Positions 37,649 through 47,266 are shown, numbered from the stretch's first letter. The stretch is 64,000 nucleotides of DNA from Streptomyces sp. NRRL F-5630 (GCF_000719475.1 NZ_JOGO01000002.1:1-64000), one strand, 5' to 3'. Program-made: numbers and translations. Notes: generated from the letters alone by a model not told the origin.

Positions 37649-38509
37649 ATGAGCTTTGGGCACGGGGGACCCCATGGTGACGGCGGCGGCTTCGGCGGGG
37701 GCGGGCAGGCCCCGGACTGGAACGCGCTCGCGGAGGACAACGCCCGCGCGAAGCGCCGCAGGACGGTGCTGTGGACGGCCTTCGGCGTCGTCGCCACCGG
37801 GCTCGTCGCCGCGATCGTCGCGACCGTCGTCGTCACGGTGAACAAGGACGACGGCAAGAGGACCGACGAGACGCACAAGAGCCTCCCGCCCACGGCGACG
37901 CTCCCCAGTCCCTCCACGAGCGCGAGCCCCCGCTTCTCCTCGGTCGCGCCCCGCCCCGTCCCGAGCCCCAGCGAGTTCCTCAACAGCGCGGCCCGCGACA
38001 CGGCCCCGCTCACGGCCGCGGGTCTCTTCCCCGGCGGCGAGGTGCGTCTCGACGGCGGTACGTACGAGAAGGGCCCCCTCGCCGCGACGGGCGACTGCGC
38101 GACGGCGGCCCAGGGGGCGCTCGGCGGCGTGCTCTCGGCGAACGGCTGCCGTCAGTTGCTGCGCGCGACGTACACGAAGGACGGGGTCGCCGTCACGGTC
38201 GGTGTCGCGGTCTTCGACTCGGCGGGCGCGGCGGCCAGGGCGAAGGAGCAGGCGCGCGGGAACGTCGCCTCGCTGGCGGGCTCCGGGGTCCCGGTCTTCT
38301 GCCGCACGACGGTGTGCCGCAGCACCACCAACGCCTTCGCCCGGTACGTCTACCTCACGGTCGGCGGCTTCCGGGACGGCAAGGCGGTCACGAAGGCCGA
38401 CACGGAGGTCTTCCGCGCGGGCGACGAGCTGTCGACGTACACCTTCCGGCAGATCTACGCCCGCGGCGTCGCGGCCGCGTCGAGAGCGGCGGCGTCCCCG
38501 GCCCCGTGA
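37649..38509 (+). CDS. single-pass membrane protein with extracytoplasmic domain
   Basis: 286 residues. A Gly-rich cytoplasmic start (HGGPHGDGGGFGGGGQAPDW) is followed by a basic AKRRRT stop-transfer and one membrane helix (VLWTAFGVVATGLVAAIVAT VVV, about 40-62), then a Ser/Pro linker. The outer domain of about 170 residues has four Cys that could pair (DCATAA, NGCRQLL, VFCRTTVC). Function unknown. ATG 37649 lies 7 bases after TAGTAT, suggesting a leaderless mRNA. The alternative ATG at 37640 adds three residues. Confidence 0.8.
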   Translation: MSFGHGGPHGDGGGFGGGGQAPDWNALAEDNARAKRRRTVLWTAFGVVATGLVAAIVATVVVTVNKDDGKRTDETHKSLPPTATLPSPSTSASPRFSSVAPRPVPSPSEFLNSAARDTAPLTAAGLFPGGEVRLDGGTYEKGPLAATGDCATAAQGALGGVLSANGCRQLLRATYTKDGVAVTVGVAVFDSAGAAARAKEQARGNVASLAGSGVPVFCRTTVCRSTTNAFARYVYLTVGGFRDGKAVTKADTEVFRAGDELSTYTFRQIYARGVAAASRAAASPAP

Positions 38510-38513
38510 CCCC

Positions 38514-38561
38514 GGAGCGCCCGCGCTCCGCCAGCCCCGTGACCCGAGAGCGCCCGCGCTC
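38514..38561. terminator. double hairpin between convergent genes
   Basis: Two copies of GAGCGCCCGCGCTC (38515-38528 and 38548-38561), each a small hairpin, within a near-duplication that includes CCGTGACCC. They separate the membrane-protein gene from the polysaccharide operon. Confidence 0.55.
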
Positions 38562-38642
38562 GCCCGGCGCCATGCCCCCGGACCGCCGAAGCTCCCCCGG
38601 CCGCGTCACGCCGTGGAACCCCTGCGCCGGGGAACCCGCTGC

Positions 38643-39434
38643 TCAGTGGTCCCCCCGCATCCGCAGCCGCAGCGGCACGAGCGCGCTCTCCAACTGCGTC
38701 CGCAGGGTCATCTTCGAGGCCCCCTCGGTCCGCTCCTCGAAGCGGATGGGGACCTCGACGGCTCGGTGCCCGGCGCGCGTGGCCTTGTACTTCAGCTCGA
38801 CCTGGAAGCTGTAGCCCGCGCTGTCGAGCGTCGCGAGGTCGAGGTCGCGCAGGGTCGCCGCCGACCACAGGTTGTAGCCCGCGGTGATGTCGCGGATGTC
38901 GCTGCCGAGCACGGCGCGCGCGTAGGCGTTGGCGAAGCGCGAGAGCAGCACGCGGTGGCGGCCCCACTCCTCGTCGAGCTGCCCGCCCTCGACGTACCGG
39001 CTGCCCACGACGAGCCCGGCGTCCTCGGCGCGCGCGGCGGCGAGCATCCGGACGACGGCCTCGACGGGGTGGCTCCCGTCGGCGTCCATCTGCACGACGA
39101 ACTCGGCGTCCTCCTCCAGGGCCGCGCTCATCCCCGCGACGTACGCGCGCCCGAGGCCGTCCTTCTCGGTGCGGTGCAGCACGGTCATCCGCGGCCGCTC
39201 CCCGGCGGTGTTGTACTTCTCCGCCAGCTCGTCGGCCAGCTCCCCCGTGCCGTCCGGGCTGGAGTCGTCGACGATCTTCAGCTGGAGCGCGGGCAGCGGC
39301 AGCGCGAGCACGGCCTCCGCCATCCGCGGCAGGTTCGCCGCCTCGTTGTACGTGGGCATGACGACGGTGACGCGCGCGGCGTCGCCCTGCGCGGCGTTCT
39401 CCGGCGTCTCCGGTCCGGCTGACGACTGACTCAC
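38643..39434 (-). CDS. polyprenyl-phosphate sugar synthase (DPM1/Ppm1-like GT2)
   Basis: 263 residues. A GT2 domain typical of dolichol/polyprenol-phosphate mannose synthases: VVMPTYNEAANLPRMAEAVL, KIVDDSSPDGTGELADELA, the metal motif QMDADGSHP, GLVVGSRYVEGGQ and the IRDITAGYNLWS stretch. There are no C-terminal membrane helices, so it is probably a peripheral enzyme. It would charge polyprenyl phosphate with a hexose for the two GT-C enzymes encoded directly upstream. GTG 39434 has GAGGAG 8 bases upstream. Last gene of the five-gene operon. Confidence 0.88.
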   Translation of the reverse strand: MSQSSAGPETPENAAQGDAARVTVVMPTYNEAANLPRMAEAVLALPLPALQLKIVDDSSPDGTGELADELAEKYNTAGERPRMTVLHRTEKDGLGRAYVAGMSAALEEDAEFVVQMDADGSHPVEAVVRMLAAARAEDAGLVVGSRYVEGGQLDEEWGRHRVLLSRFANAYARAVLGSDIRDITAGYNLWSAATLRDLDLATLDSAGYSFQVELKYKATRAGHRAVEVPIRFEERTEGASKMTLRTQLESALVPLRLRMRGDH

Positions 39435-39472
39435 GGGCTTGCTCCTCGGCGGAAAGGGACGGGAAGGGGAGG

Positions 39473-41173
39473 TCAGGAGGCGTGCACCGCGCGGCCGGCG
39501 GCGCCGTCGTCGCGGGAGTGCTCCGCCGCGCTGCGCGTGAACAACAGGACCCTGACGTGGTGGAGCGGCTTCGTGTCCGCGAGGCGGAAGCCGGCGCGGA
39601 TGGCCTTCGCGTTCGCGCGCGGCATGTCCCCGTACGGGTCGTCGCCGAACGCGGTCGTGACGAGCCACAGGCGCTTCGTCGTGGCGAGGCAGCTCGCGGG
39701 GCGCGGGCACTCCCGCGCGCCGTAGGACCCCAGCTCCTGCGGGGTCTGGTAGAGGAGCACGTCCTCGGGCCGCCGCGCGGCGTCGCGCAGCTCGTAGTCG
39801 AGCGCGCGCCGCTCGGAGAACTGGCCCCCGTACGCGAGCGCGTCGCCCTTCTTCTGGTGCGCGAGGAGGTACGCCGCGGCCCCCCGGAAGTCCGGCTCGC
39901 CCGCGATGTCGGCGCGCGCGGTCCTCAGACCAGGCTGGGCGGCGAGGGTGAGCCCGGCGACCGCGACGAGCCCGAGGACGAGTCCGGCGGTCCGCAGCGC
40001 GCGCGGCCCCTCGCCGTTGAGCCGCCCGCCCGCGCGGCCGAGCGCCGCGGCGGCGAGCAGCACCCAGGCGGGCACGGTGAAGAGCAGGTAGCGCGGCAGG
40101 AAGAGGTGGAGCTGCGCTGCGGTCGCGAAGGTGAGCAGCGGCGGCAGCACCGCCCACAGCGCGAAGGGCAGCAGGTACCCGCGGACGAAGCACGCGCCGA
40201 CGACGGCGAGGGCCAGGACCGGCACGGCGACCGCCCAGCTCCCGAAGAGCTGCTCCGGGTAGGTCCGCAGGTCGTGGAGGGTCGGGTTGTTCCACGCGAT
40301 CTGCCCGCTCTGGCCGCTGCCCGCGAGCGCCATCGGCAGCACGAGGCACAGCCCGATGAGCGCGGCGGCGGTCCACGCCCAGCCCGCGATGCGGTCCCCC
40401 GCGCGGCGGGCGCGGACGACGAGCGCGAGGTGGGCCGCGAGGACGCACAGCGAGGCGAGGTGGCTCCAGCCGATGAGCGGCACGGTGAGCGCGTACGCGC
40501 ACCAGCCCTTGAAGCCGTGCCGTTCGAGCAGTCGCAGGAGCAGCAGCGTCGAGAGGAGCACGGCGGCGACGGCGAAGGCGTACGGGCGCACTTCCTGCCC
40601 GTAGCGCGTGATCCCCGGGACGACCGCGAAGGCGAGCCCGGCGACGAGCCCGACGCGTGCGGTGAACAGGTGCCGTCCGAGCAGCCCGAGCAGCCCCGCC
40701 GCCACCGCCATCGCGAGCGCGCCGGGGACCCGCAGGGCCGTCTCGGAGTCGCCGAAGACCGCGATCCAGACGTGCATCCCGAGGTAGTAGGGGATGAAGA
40801 CGATGTCGATCGACTTGGTGAGGACGCTCAGGTCGTGGAGCGACAGCGAGGCCGCCCACCACGTCGCGTGCTCGTCGCGCCACAGCTGGCGGTCGCCGAG
40901 GCCGGGCAGGAGCATGGCGAGCGCGAGCAGCGTGGGCAGTGCGAAGACGGGCACCCAGGTGCGCCGCCCGCCGCGGTCGCGGCGGGGCGCGGGCGGCTCG
41001 GCGGGGCCGTCCTCGCGCGGCACTGCGGGCCGGACGGCCCCCGGGACCCGGGCGGCCGCCCCGGCGGCGGCGTCGGCGGCACGGCGCAGCTGACTCGGCA
41101 GGAAGAGGCTCATGGTGCGGGTCGACTCGGACTCGCCGTCGAAGGACGTGTCCCGCTCCAGCGGTCGGTTCAC
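39473..41173 (-). CDS. GT39-like membrane glycosyltransferase (GT-C fold)
   Basis: 566 residues with about ten to twelve membrane helices, a cytoplasmic Arg/Pro-rich start and an extracytoplasmic C-terminal domain. The catalytic-loop motif of polyprenyl-phosphate-sugar-using enzymes is in GLGDRQLWRDEHATWWAASL (Asp-Glu), and RYGQEVRPYAF follows in the next loop. The start used is GTG 41173, which overlaps the upstream stop as GTGA. ATG 41185 and the internal MSLFLPS start are alternatives. It probably adds sugars to a surface glycan or protein outside the membrane; the acceptor is unknown. Confidence 0.85.
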   Translation of the reverse strand: MNRPLERDTSFDGESESTRTMSLFLPSQLRRAADAAAGAAARVPGAVRPAVPREDGPAEPPAPRRDRGGRRTWVPVFALPTLLALAMLLPGLGDRQLWRDEHATWWAASLSLHDLSVLTKSIDIVFIPYYLGMHVWIAVFGDSETALRVPGALAMAVAAGLLGLLGRHLFTARVGLVAGLAFAVVPGITRYGQEVRPYAFAVAAVLLSTLLLLRLLERHGFKGWCAYALTVPLIGWSHLASLCVLAAHLALVVRARRAGDRIAGWAWTAAALIGLCLVLPMALAGSGQSGQIAWNNPTLHDLRTYPEQLFGSWAVAVPVLALAVVGACFVRGYLLPFALWAVLPPLLTFATAAQLHLFLPRYLLFTVPAWVLLAAAALGRAGGRLNGEGPRALRTAGLVLGLVAVAGLTLAAQPGLRTARADIAGEPDFRGAAAYLLAHQKKGDALAYGGQFSERRALDYELRDAARRPEDVLLYQTPQELGSYGARECPRPASCLATTKRLWLVTTAFGDDPYGDMPRANAKAIRAGFRLADTKPLHHVRVLLFTRSAAEHSRDDGAAGRAVHAS

Positions 41174-42972
41174 TGTTTGACCCATATCCGGTAGACCGAG
41201 TCTCCGCTGCTCGTCGTGGTGGGGAAGCGCCCCGTCAGGCGGTAGTGCGGGTTGCCGCGCAGCGCCTTCTCGACCGCCGCGTCGACCTCGGGCGTGACCC
41301 CACCGCGCAGCATGATCGCGTCGAACCGCGCGTCACGCACGGCCGCGGCGAACCCGGCCGGGTCGGAGCCCTCGTACCGCGTGCCGTCCTTCGCCGTGTA
41401 CGCGAAGAAGGTCGTGTTGACCCACTGGTTCCACCCGGTGCGGTCGCGCAGCAGGTAGGCGGGCACCTCGGACTCCTCGGCGAGGTAGAGCCCCTTCCTG
41501 TCGACGACCGTGCGCAGGTACTTCGCGGGGCCGCGCGCGTCCGGCCAGCTGAAGGCGTTCTGCGCCTGCACCATGCCGAGCACGAGCGTCAGCACGAAGA
41601 GCATGATGCCGAGCTGGGGGTTGCGGAAGTGCGGCCCGATGAGCCGGGACATGCCGAGCCCGGCCATGGGCGCGGCGAAGAGCAGCCCGAAGCCGACGTG
41701 CTTGAAGAGCGAGACCTCCGTGTGGAGGTGGATCTGGTACGCGGGGGCGAGGAACGCGGTCCCCGTCAGGAGCGTGCCGAGCAGCGCGCGCCGCCAGCGC
41801 CCGGGGGTGCTGCCCCGTACCCACGGCATCTCGACCATGCGCGCCCGCAGCACGTACGCGATGCTGCCTCCGGCCGCCGTGAGCACGAGCAGGCCGCCCC
41901 ACTGGGCGCTGTGGTCGAGCAGCCGGCTCGCCGGGTCCCCGCCGTGCGCGCGGTCGGTCGTCGTGGACGTGATGCCGCCGAGCGGCCCGGAGAGGGCGTA
42001 ACCGGCGCCGAGCAGCGCGAGGACGCCGAGGCCGAGCACGACGCCGCGCAGCAGCGTGCGCGCGCCGCGCTGCCGGTAGGCGGTGAGCACCGCGAGGAGC
42101 ACGAGCGTCGGGACGTACAGTGCCGCCGCGTACTTGACGCCGCACGCGAGCGCGAGGGGCGGTGCCGCGAGCAGCACGGCCGGTGCGCGCATCCGCCCGG
42201 TGCGCACGACGAGCCACAGGCCGAGCGCGAGCAGGAAGAGCGCGGCGCCGTCGTACGTCGCGAGGCGGCCGAGCGTGAGGGTCGGCTGCACGACGGCGAA
42301 GAGCGCGGCGGCGCCGAGCGCGGAGCGCGCGTTGAAGAGGCGGCGCGTGCTCGCGTACAGGAGCGTCGTCGTCGCGAGGAGGAAGAGGAGGCTCAGGAAG
42401 CGGACCCCGGAGAGCCCGAAGCGGTCGTCGACGAGCGCGGCGAGCACGGGGTAGAGCTTGGGGTGCCCCGAGAAGTAGGCGGCGAAGTCGACCGGCAGCG
42501 GCGTGCCGTGGAGCAGGTTCGCGAGTTCGTAGTGGCCCGAGGCGATGTACAGCGCCTCGTCCTGGAAGACGGAGCCGCCGAGCCGCAGCGTGAGGATCGC
42601 CTGCACGAGGAGCACGCACACCAGCGCGCCCCGGCTGATCAGCGTCGACCTGCGGGTGTCCACGGACCACGCCGACTCGGGCACCTCGGGCACGCGGTAC
42701 CCGGGGACGGGCGCGCGCTGCGGGTTGAGGTCGAAGGCGTCCGCCTGCGGCGCGGGGACGCGGGCGGCGTCCTGGGCGGGGGGATCGAGGGCGGGGTCGG
42801 CGGCGGCCGGGGGGTACGGGGCGCCGGCGCTCCCGTAGGGCGGCGGGGCGGCGTCGTTCCCGTACGGGTACGGGGCGGCTTCGTTCGCGCGCGGGTACGG
42901 GGCGTCCCCGGGCGGGTACGGGGCGTTGTCGCTCCCGTACGTGCCCCGGCCCGCCGTGTTCCAGGAGTCCAT
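41170..42972 (-). CDS. GT39-like membrane glycosyltransferase with Pro/Tyr repeat N-terminus
   Basis: 600 residues. Residues 10-60 repeat APYP units (NAPYPPGDAPYPRANEAAPY and further copies) and are probably cytoplasmic. About eleven membrane helices follow. The Asp-Glu motif of GT-C enzymes is in GGSVFQDEALYIASGHYELA, with the periplasmic HPKLYPVLAALVDDRFG. The C-terminal domain ends GDSVYRIWVKQ. Its ATG overlaps the GH26 stop (TGATG) and its stop overlaps the next GTG, so three genes are translationally coupled. A partner of the second GT39 enzyme, perhaps of different linkage specificity. Confidence 0.85.
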   Translation of the reverse strand: MDSWNTAGRGTYGSDNAPYPPGDAPYPRANEAAPYPYGNDAAPPPYGSAGAPYPPAAADPALDPPAQDAARVPAPQADAFDLNPQRAPVPGYRVPEVPESAWSVDTRRSTLISRGALVCVLLVQAILTLRLGGSVFQDEALYIASGHYELANLLHGTPLPVDFAAYFSGHPKLYPVLAALVDDRFGLSGVRFLSLLFLLATTTLLYASTRRLFNARSALGAAALFAVVQPTLTLGRLATYDGAALFLLALGLWLVVRTGRMRAPAVLLAAPPLALACGVKYAAALYVPTLVLLAVLTAYRQRGARTLLRGVVLGLGVLALLGAGYALSGPLGGITSTTTDRAHGGDPASRLLDHSAQWGGLLVLTAAGGSIAYVLRARMVEMPWVRGSTPGRWRRALLGTLLTGTAFLAPAYQIHLHTEVSLFKHVGFGLLFAAPMAGLGMSRLIGPHFRNPQLGIMLFVLTLVLGMVQAQNAFSWPDARGPAKYLRTVVDRKGLYLAEESEVPAYLLRDRTGWNQWVNTTFFAYTAKDGTRYEGSDPAGFAAAVRDARFDAIMLRGGVTPEVDAAVEKALRGNPHYRLTGRFPTTTSSGDSVYRIWVKQ

Positions 42973-44063
42973 CAGCGGCCCGCTCCCCCGCCCGCTGCCG
43001 CGCCCTTCCCGCCTGCCGCGCGCACGTCGAAGCCGTACGAGGGCGCCGCCGCCTCGCGGCGGTAGGCGGCCTCCGACGCCGGGTCGCTCGCGATGCGCCA
43101 GTCCGCTTCCTTGTCGAAGTCGAACCACACGTGCCCGAGCACGTCGTCGCGCTCCTTGACACCCGTGAACAGGTCCTGGATGTCGGCGGGTTTGCGCGGG
43201 GTGTCCTCGGAGGCGGTCTCGGCGATGAGGAAGGGCTTCTTCGTGAAGGCGCGGACCTCGTCCATCGTCGGCCCGTACAGCGTCCGGAAGGTGGCCGGCC
43301 CGTCGGCCCCGTAGTAGCCGATGACGCCGACCCAGTCGACGTAGGCGTCCCCCGGCCAGTACGGGCGCAGCCGCACGTCCGGGACCGGGTTGATCACGTT
43401 CGGGCTCCACACCCAGATCACCTGCGTCGCGCCCTCGTCGGCGAAGACGTCGTGGAGGTGCCGCCAGGCGCGCACGAACGCGGCCGGTGTGGCCTTCTTG
43501 CTGCCCCAGGGGTACCAGTGGCCGTTCATCTCGTGCGCGAAGCTGATCGCGACGGGCTGGTTGAGGTCGCGCACGTCCCGTGCGAAGCCGCGGACGTACG
43601 CGTCGTCCTTGCCCGCGCCGATCTGCGCCAGCGTCTTCTTGAAGGGCTCCCAGGCGATGTACGGGAGCGCCCCGTACTCCCAGGCGTTGACGGCGAGCCG
43701 CGTCTCGTAGGCGTCGCCCCACGCCGAGTAGAACTCGACGAGGTCGGGCTTCTTGCCCGCCTGCTTCGCGAAGCGCCTGAGCGGGGCGACCGAGGCGGGC
43801 GCCCCGTCGAGCGCGACGCCGAAGTACTTCTTCGCCGGGGCGAGCAGCGGCCGGACGTCGTACGGCAGCTCGCTCGGCTCCGGCGAGGGGCCGCCCGCCG
43901 GGCCCGTCGACGCGGTCGCGTCCGAGTGGCCCTGCGCGCGCTCGTACTGCGACCTGCCCTCGTCGCCGAAGACGGAGCAGCCGGCTGCGCCGAGCGCTGC
44001 GGCGCCCGCGAGGGCACCGAGCGCGGCCCGGCGCGGGAGCGCCGTGGTGCGGGGGGAGGTCAT
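42972..44063 (-). CDS. lipoprotein glycoside hydrolase family 26
   Basis: 363 residues. The N-terminus has a twin-Arg-like start (LPRRAALGALAGAAALGAAG) and a lipobox Cys29, so it is exported and lipid-anchored. The GH26 barrel covers about 75-340. The acid/base Glu178 is in AHEMNGHWYPWG and the nucleophile Glu282 in LIAETAS, with WSPN and WFDFDKEADWR at the substrate cleft. GH26 contains mainly beta-1,4-mannanases and related endo-hydrolases. In a synthase operon such enzymes usually trim or release the nascent polymer. ATG 44063 has GGGAG 8 bases upstream. Confidence 0.88.
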   Translation of the reverse strand: MTSPRTTALPRRAALGALAGAAALGAAGCSVFGDEGRSQYERAQGHSDATASTGPAGGPSPEPSELPYDVRPLLAPAKKYFGVALDGAPASVAPLRRFAKQAGKKPDLVEFYSAWGDAYETRLAVNAWEYGALPYIAWEPFKKTLAQIGAGKDDAYVRGFARDVRDLNQPVAISFAHEMNGHWYPWGSKKATPAAFVRAWRHLHDVFADEGATQVIWVWSPNVINPVPDVRLRPYWPGDAYVDWVGVIGYYGADGPATFRTLYGPTMDEVRAFTKKPFLIAETASEDTPRKPADIQDLFTGVKERDDVLGHVWFDFDKEADWRIASDPASEAAYRREAAAPSYGFDVRAAGGKGAAAGGGAGR

Positions 44064-44088
44064 GCGGGAACTCCCTGGGGGGAGACGG

Positions 44089-45744
44089 TCATACGAGGGC
44101 TTCCTGAGGGGTGGGCGGCAGCGGGGCTCGCGCCCTGGCGGCACGCGGTGGTACGAGGACGCGGGCGACGACGGCCGCGTAGAAGAGCCCGCCCGAGAGC
44201 ATCAGGGCGTAGTCCGGCGGGTAGCCCGTGAGCAGCCGCCAGCCCGCGACCGCGACCCACAGCACGGCGGTGCCGCCGGTCCAGCCGATCATCCCGGCCC
44301 AGTAGCGGCCCATGCCGTTCTTCTTCGCCCCGTCCGAGCCGGTCGGCTTCCAGCCCATGGGCCGTCCGCGCAGCACGTCCCACACGGCGAAGACGTGCGA
44401 CCAGCCGTACATGATCCGCACCGCCCAGGCTTCGAGCCGGTAGGGGGCGCGGTGCCACAGCGGCAGCACGAGGGTCACGTAGAAGACGCTCGGCAGGATC
44501 AGGAGACCGGCCTGGGCGCGCAGCAGGTCGGGGCGGAGCAGGAGCAGCGAGAGCGGGATGAGCGGCGCGATGAAGGTGAGCAGCGCGGTCTGGAGGTAGT
44601 AGAGGAAGCCGGAGACGTAGCACAGCCGCGTCATCAGCCTGAGGTCCATGTGCCAGAAGGACTTCGACGTCAGGAGCGACAGCGAGCCCATGCACCAGCG
44701 GTACTGCTGGTTGTGGAAGGCCCCCGCGGTGTCGGGGCAGACCCCGGCGGAGAGCGCGACGGGCACGTACCGCAGCTTCCAGCCGAGCGCGCGCAGGTCG
44801 AAGCCGGTGTACATGTCCTCGGAGTGCTCGATGAGCGAGATGCCGCCGATCTCGTCGAGCGCGGAGCGCCGGTAGACCGCGCAGGAGCCGACGCAGATCG
44901 AGCCGTCCTTGTCCTCGCGGGAGGTCTGCACGGAGCGGTAGAACTGCTCCTGCACGGCGCCCGCGCCGCGCTCGATCCAGTTCTGCCGGTCCACGATGCG
45001 GAAGAACTGCGGGGACTGGACGATCGCGACCCTCTCCTCGTCCATGTGCGGGAGGAGTTCGTCGAGCAGGTCGGCGCGCGGGGCGAAGTCGGCGTCCAGG
45101 ATGAGGATGTGCTCGCCGTGGGTGCGCTCGAAGGCGTACCGCAGGTTCCCGGCCTTCTTGAACCAGCCCCGGTTGGGGCGCACGACGTAGTGGAAGCCGA
45201 AGTCGGCGGCCATGCGCGCCACGTCCGCGTCGTCCGCGTCGTCGAGCACGTGCACCTCGACGGGGCCCGCGTAGGTGCCGCTCAGCGCGCGCACGTGCGT
45301 CCACGTGTTGTGCAGGACCTCGATCGGCTCCCCGCACACCGGCAGGAACACGTCCACGCTCGGGTACGCGGCGGGCCGCCAGGAGCGCACGAGCGCGCGG
45401 TGCTTCTTGAGGTCGAAGTCCTTGCTGAAGCTGTCGAGCACGAAGGAGAGCAGGTAGTCGACGACGACGAAGGCGAGCAGCGGCATCATGACCCAGAACC
45501 AGGGACTCGACGCCGTGAACATGAGCTGGCTGAGGCCCAGGCACGCGAAGCTGATGAACGAACCGAGCGTCAGGACCCAGCGGTTGCGCTGCGCGTAGGA
45601 GTACTTCTCACGGTCGTCGGGCGGCTGCGGCAGCAGCCCGTGGCTGTGCGCCACCGCCCGGCGCCACTCGGCCGCGCCCCCGCCGGACCGCCGTCGGCGC
45701 CCGGGCTGCGGCGTCTCGCGCGATGCGGAATGGACGGCGCTCAT
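44089..45744 (-). CDS. cellulose-synthase-like processive glycosyltransferase (GT2)
   Basis: 551 residues. Two membrane helices (about 57-104) lead into a cytoplasmic GT domain with the full processive signature: LDDADD (168-172), LDADF (DxD at 217-219), the TED-like HSEDMYTG (309-310) and QQYRW (346-350). About four more helices follow (380-530). No PilZ domain is present, so it is not c-di-GMP-regulated like BcsA. It should polymerise a nucleotide sugar into a beta-linked chain and export it. First gene of the operon. TATATG about 75 bp upstream of ATG 45744 is a possible -10. The product sugar is unknown; the GH26 partner hints at a mannan or glucan. Confidence 0.88.
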   Translation of the reverse strand: MSAVHSASRETPQPGRRRRSGGGAAEWRRAVAHSHGLLPQPPDDREKYSYAQRNRWVLTLGSFISFACLGLSQLMFTASSPWFWVMMPLLAFVVVDYLLSFVLDSFSKDFDLKKHRALVRSWRPAAYPSVDVFLPVCGEPIEVLHNTWTHVRALSGTYAGPVEVHVLDDADDADVARMAADFGFHYVVRPNRGWFKKAGNLRYAFERTHGEHILILDADFAPRADLLDELLPHMDEERVAIVQSPQFFRIVDRQNWIERGAGAVQEQFYRSVQTSREDKDGSICVGSCAVYRRSALDEIGGISLIEHSEDMYTGFDLRALGWKLRYVPVALSAGVCPDTAGAFHNQQYRWCMGSLSLLTSKSFWHMDLRLMTRLCYVSGFLYYLQTALLTFIAPLIPLSLLLLRPDLLRAQAGLLILPSVFYVTLVLPLWHRAPYRLEAWAVRIMYGWSHVFAVWDVLRGRPMGWKPTGSDGAKKNGMGRYWAGMIGWTGGTAVLWVAVAGWRLLTGYPPDYALMLSGGLFYAAVVARVLVPPRAARARAPLPPTPQEALV

Positions 45745-45859
45745 ACCAACCCCCGGGCCACAAGGACCCCGAAATCTTCGGCGAGCTGTTCGAAGAACTC
45801 ACCCGGAGTTCGCGAGCATATACGAGCCGGGGGGCCCCGGGGTCAAGCCTCCCCCCGCC

Positions 45860-46714
45860 TCAGCCACACCCCCCGCACCCGTGCGACGGGTTGTCACCCG
45901 CCGTCCTCAGCGTGCGCATGTTCCGCGCCTCGACGCTGCGCGCCGCGAGGAGTTCGTCGGCCGGGTACCCGACCTCTTCGAGCGTGAGCCCCACGGGCCG
46001 TACGACGTGCACCGCCGAGTCCCGCACCCCGGCAGCGAGGACCTTCGCGGGCCAGGAGGGCGGCCGGTGGCCGTCCCCGACGAAGAGCAGCGCGCCGACG
46101 AGGGAGCGCACCATGTTGTGGCAGAAGGCGTCCGCGCGCACCGTCGCCTCCAGGACACCGTCCGCGCGCCGGGTCCAGAAGAGCTGCTGCATCTCGCGGA
46201 TCGTCGTCGCGCCCTCGCGCTTCTTGCAGTACGCGGCGAAGTCGTGCTCCCCGAGCAGCCCTTCGGCCGCCTCGTTCATCGCGTCGAGGTCGAGCGGCCT
46301 GTCGTGCCACAGCACGTGGCCGCGCAGCAGCGGGTCCACTCCGCCCGCCTGGTCGGCGACGCGGTACGCGTACCGCCGCCAGATCGCGGAGAACCGCGCG
46401 TCGAAACCCTCGGGCGCGGGCGCGACCCGCCACACCCGTACGTCCTTCGGCAGCCGCCCGGCGAGCCGCTTGAGCAGCTTCTCGCCGTGCTCCGCCCACA
46501 CCTCGTCCGCCATCTCGACGTGCGCGACCTGGCCGCGCGCGTGCACCCCGGCGTCCGTGCGCCCGGCGACGGTCAGCTCGTAGGGGGCTGTGGCACGCGT
46601 GACGACGCGCAGCGCCTCCTCCAGCGTCTCCTGCACCGTGCGCCGCCCGCCGGGCTGCCGGGCCCAGCCGTGGAAGTCCGTGCCGTCGTAACTCAGGTCC
46701 AGCCGCAGCCGCAC
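45860..46714 (-). CDS. truA: tRNA pseudouridine(38-40) synthase
   Basis: 284 residues. Isomerises U38-U40 in the anticodon arm. The catalytic Asp is in [16 protein letters not shown], and [20 protein letters not shown] opens the fold. RRYAYRV and [19 protein letters not shown] are the conserved later stretches. GTG 46714. Downstream of rplQ beyond a hairpin; 115 bp before the polysaccharide operon on the same strand. Confidence 0.95.
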   Translation of the reverse strand: MRLRLDLSYDGTDFHGWARQPGGRRTVQETLEEALRVVTRATAPYELTVAGRTDAGVHARGQVAHVEMADEVWAEHGEKLLKRLAGRLPKDVRVWRVAPAPEGFDARFSAIWRRYAYRVADQAGGVDPLLRGHVLWHDRPLDLDAMNEAAEGLLGEHDFAAYCKKREGATTIREMQQLFWTRRADGVLEATVRADAFCHNMVRSLVGALLFVGDGHRPPSWPAKVLAAGVRDSAVHVVRPVGLTLEEVGYPADELLAARSVEARNMRTLRTAGDNPSHGCGGCG

Positions 46715-46740
46715 GGCCGCCCTCCCTCTCTGTGGTACGG

Positions 46741-46774
46741 CAGCGGGCCCGCCCCCGGAGGGACGGGCCCGCTG
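46741..46774 (-). terminator. rplQ terminator
   Basis: A perfect 11-bp stem (CAGCGGGCCCG and complement) with a 12-base loop, 21 bases after the rplQ stop and 26 bases before truA. It ends the alpha operon. Confidence 0.8.
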
Positions 46775-46795
46775 TCGGTTCGAGTCCGCGGGGAC

Positions 46796-47266
46796 TCAGG
46801 CGTCCTTGGACTCCTCGGTGGTGGACTCGGCCTTGGCCTCGTCCTCCTTGACCGCGCGCTTCGTCGCGGCCTCGGCCTCACCGGTGGCCTGCTGGGCCAC
46901 GGTCAGGGCCTCCACCAGCTCGATGACCGCCATGGGCGCGTTGTCGCCCCGGCGGTTGCCGATCTTGGTGATCCGGGTGTAGCCACCCGGGCGGTTCTCG
47001 TAACGCGGGCCGATCTCCGTGAAGAGCGTGTGGACGACGCTCTTGTCGGTGATGACCTGGAGGACCTGGCGGCGGTTGTGAAGGTCGCCCTTCTTCGCCT
47101 TGGTCACCAGACGCTCGGCGTAGGGCCGCAGCCGCCGCGCCTTCGCCTCGGTCGTGGTGATCCTGCCGTGCTCGAAGAGAGCCTTCGCGAGGTTCGCGAG
47201 CAGCAGCTTCTCGTGCGCGGCACCGCCGCCGAGACGAGCACCCTTGGTGGGCCTGGGCATATCCAA
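46796..47266 (-). CDS. rplQ: 50S ribosomal protein L17
   Basis: 156 residues. The conserved core is [40 protein letters not shown] and [15 protein letters not shown], with an acidic actinobacterial C-terminal extension (about 120-156). Last gene of the alpha operon, 257 bases after rpoA; that gap holds two intergenic repeats. Confidence 0.97.
   Translation of the reverse strand: MDMPRPTKGARLGGGAAHEKLLLANLAKALFEHGRITTTEAKARRLRPYAERLVTKAKKGDLHNRRQVLQVITDKSVVHTLFTEIGPRYENRPGGYTRITKIGNRRGDNAPMAVIELVEALTVAQQATGEAEAATKRAVKEDEAKAESTTEESKDA

Noticed and set aside
38643..45744. Recent horizontal transfer of the polysaccharide operon judged by base composition
   Set aside because: GC content and third-position use look like the neighbours, and no integrase, tRNA or direct repeats flank it. 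Only position argues for insertion.
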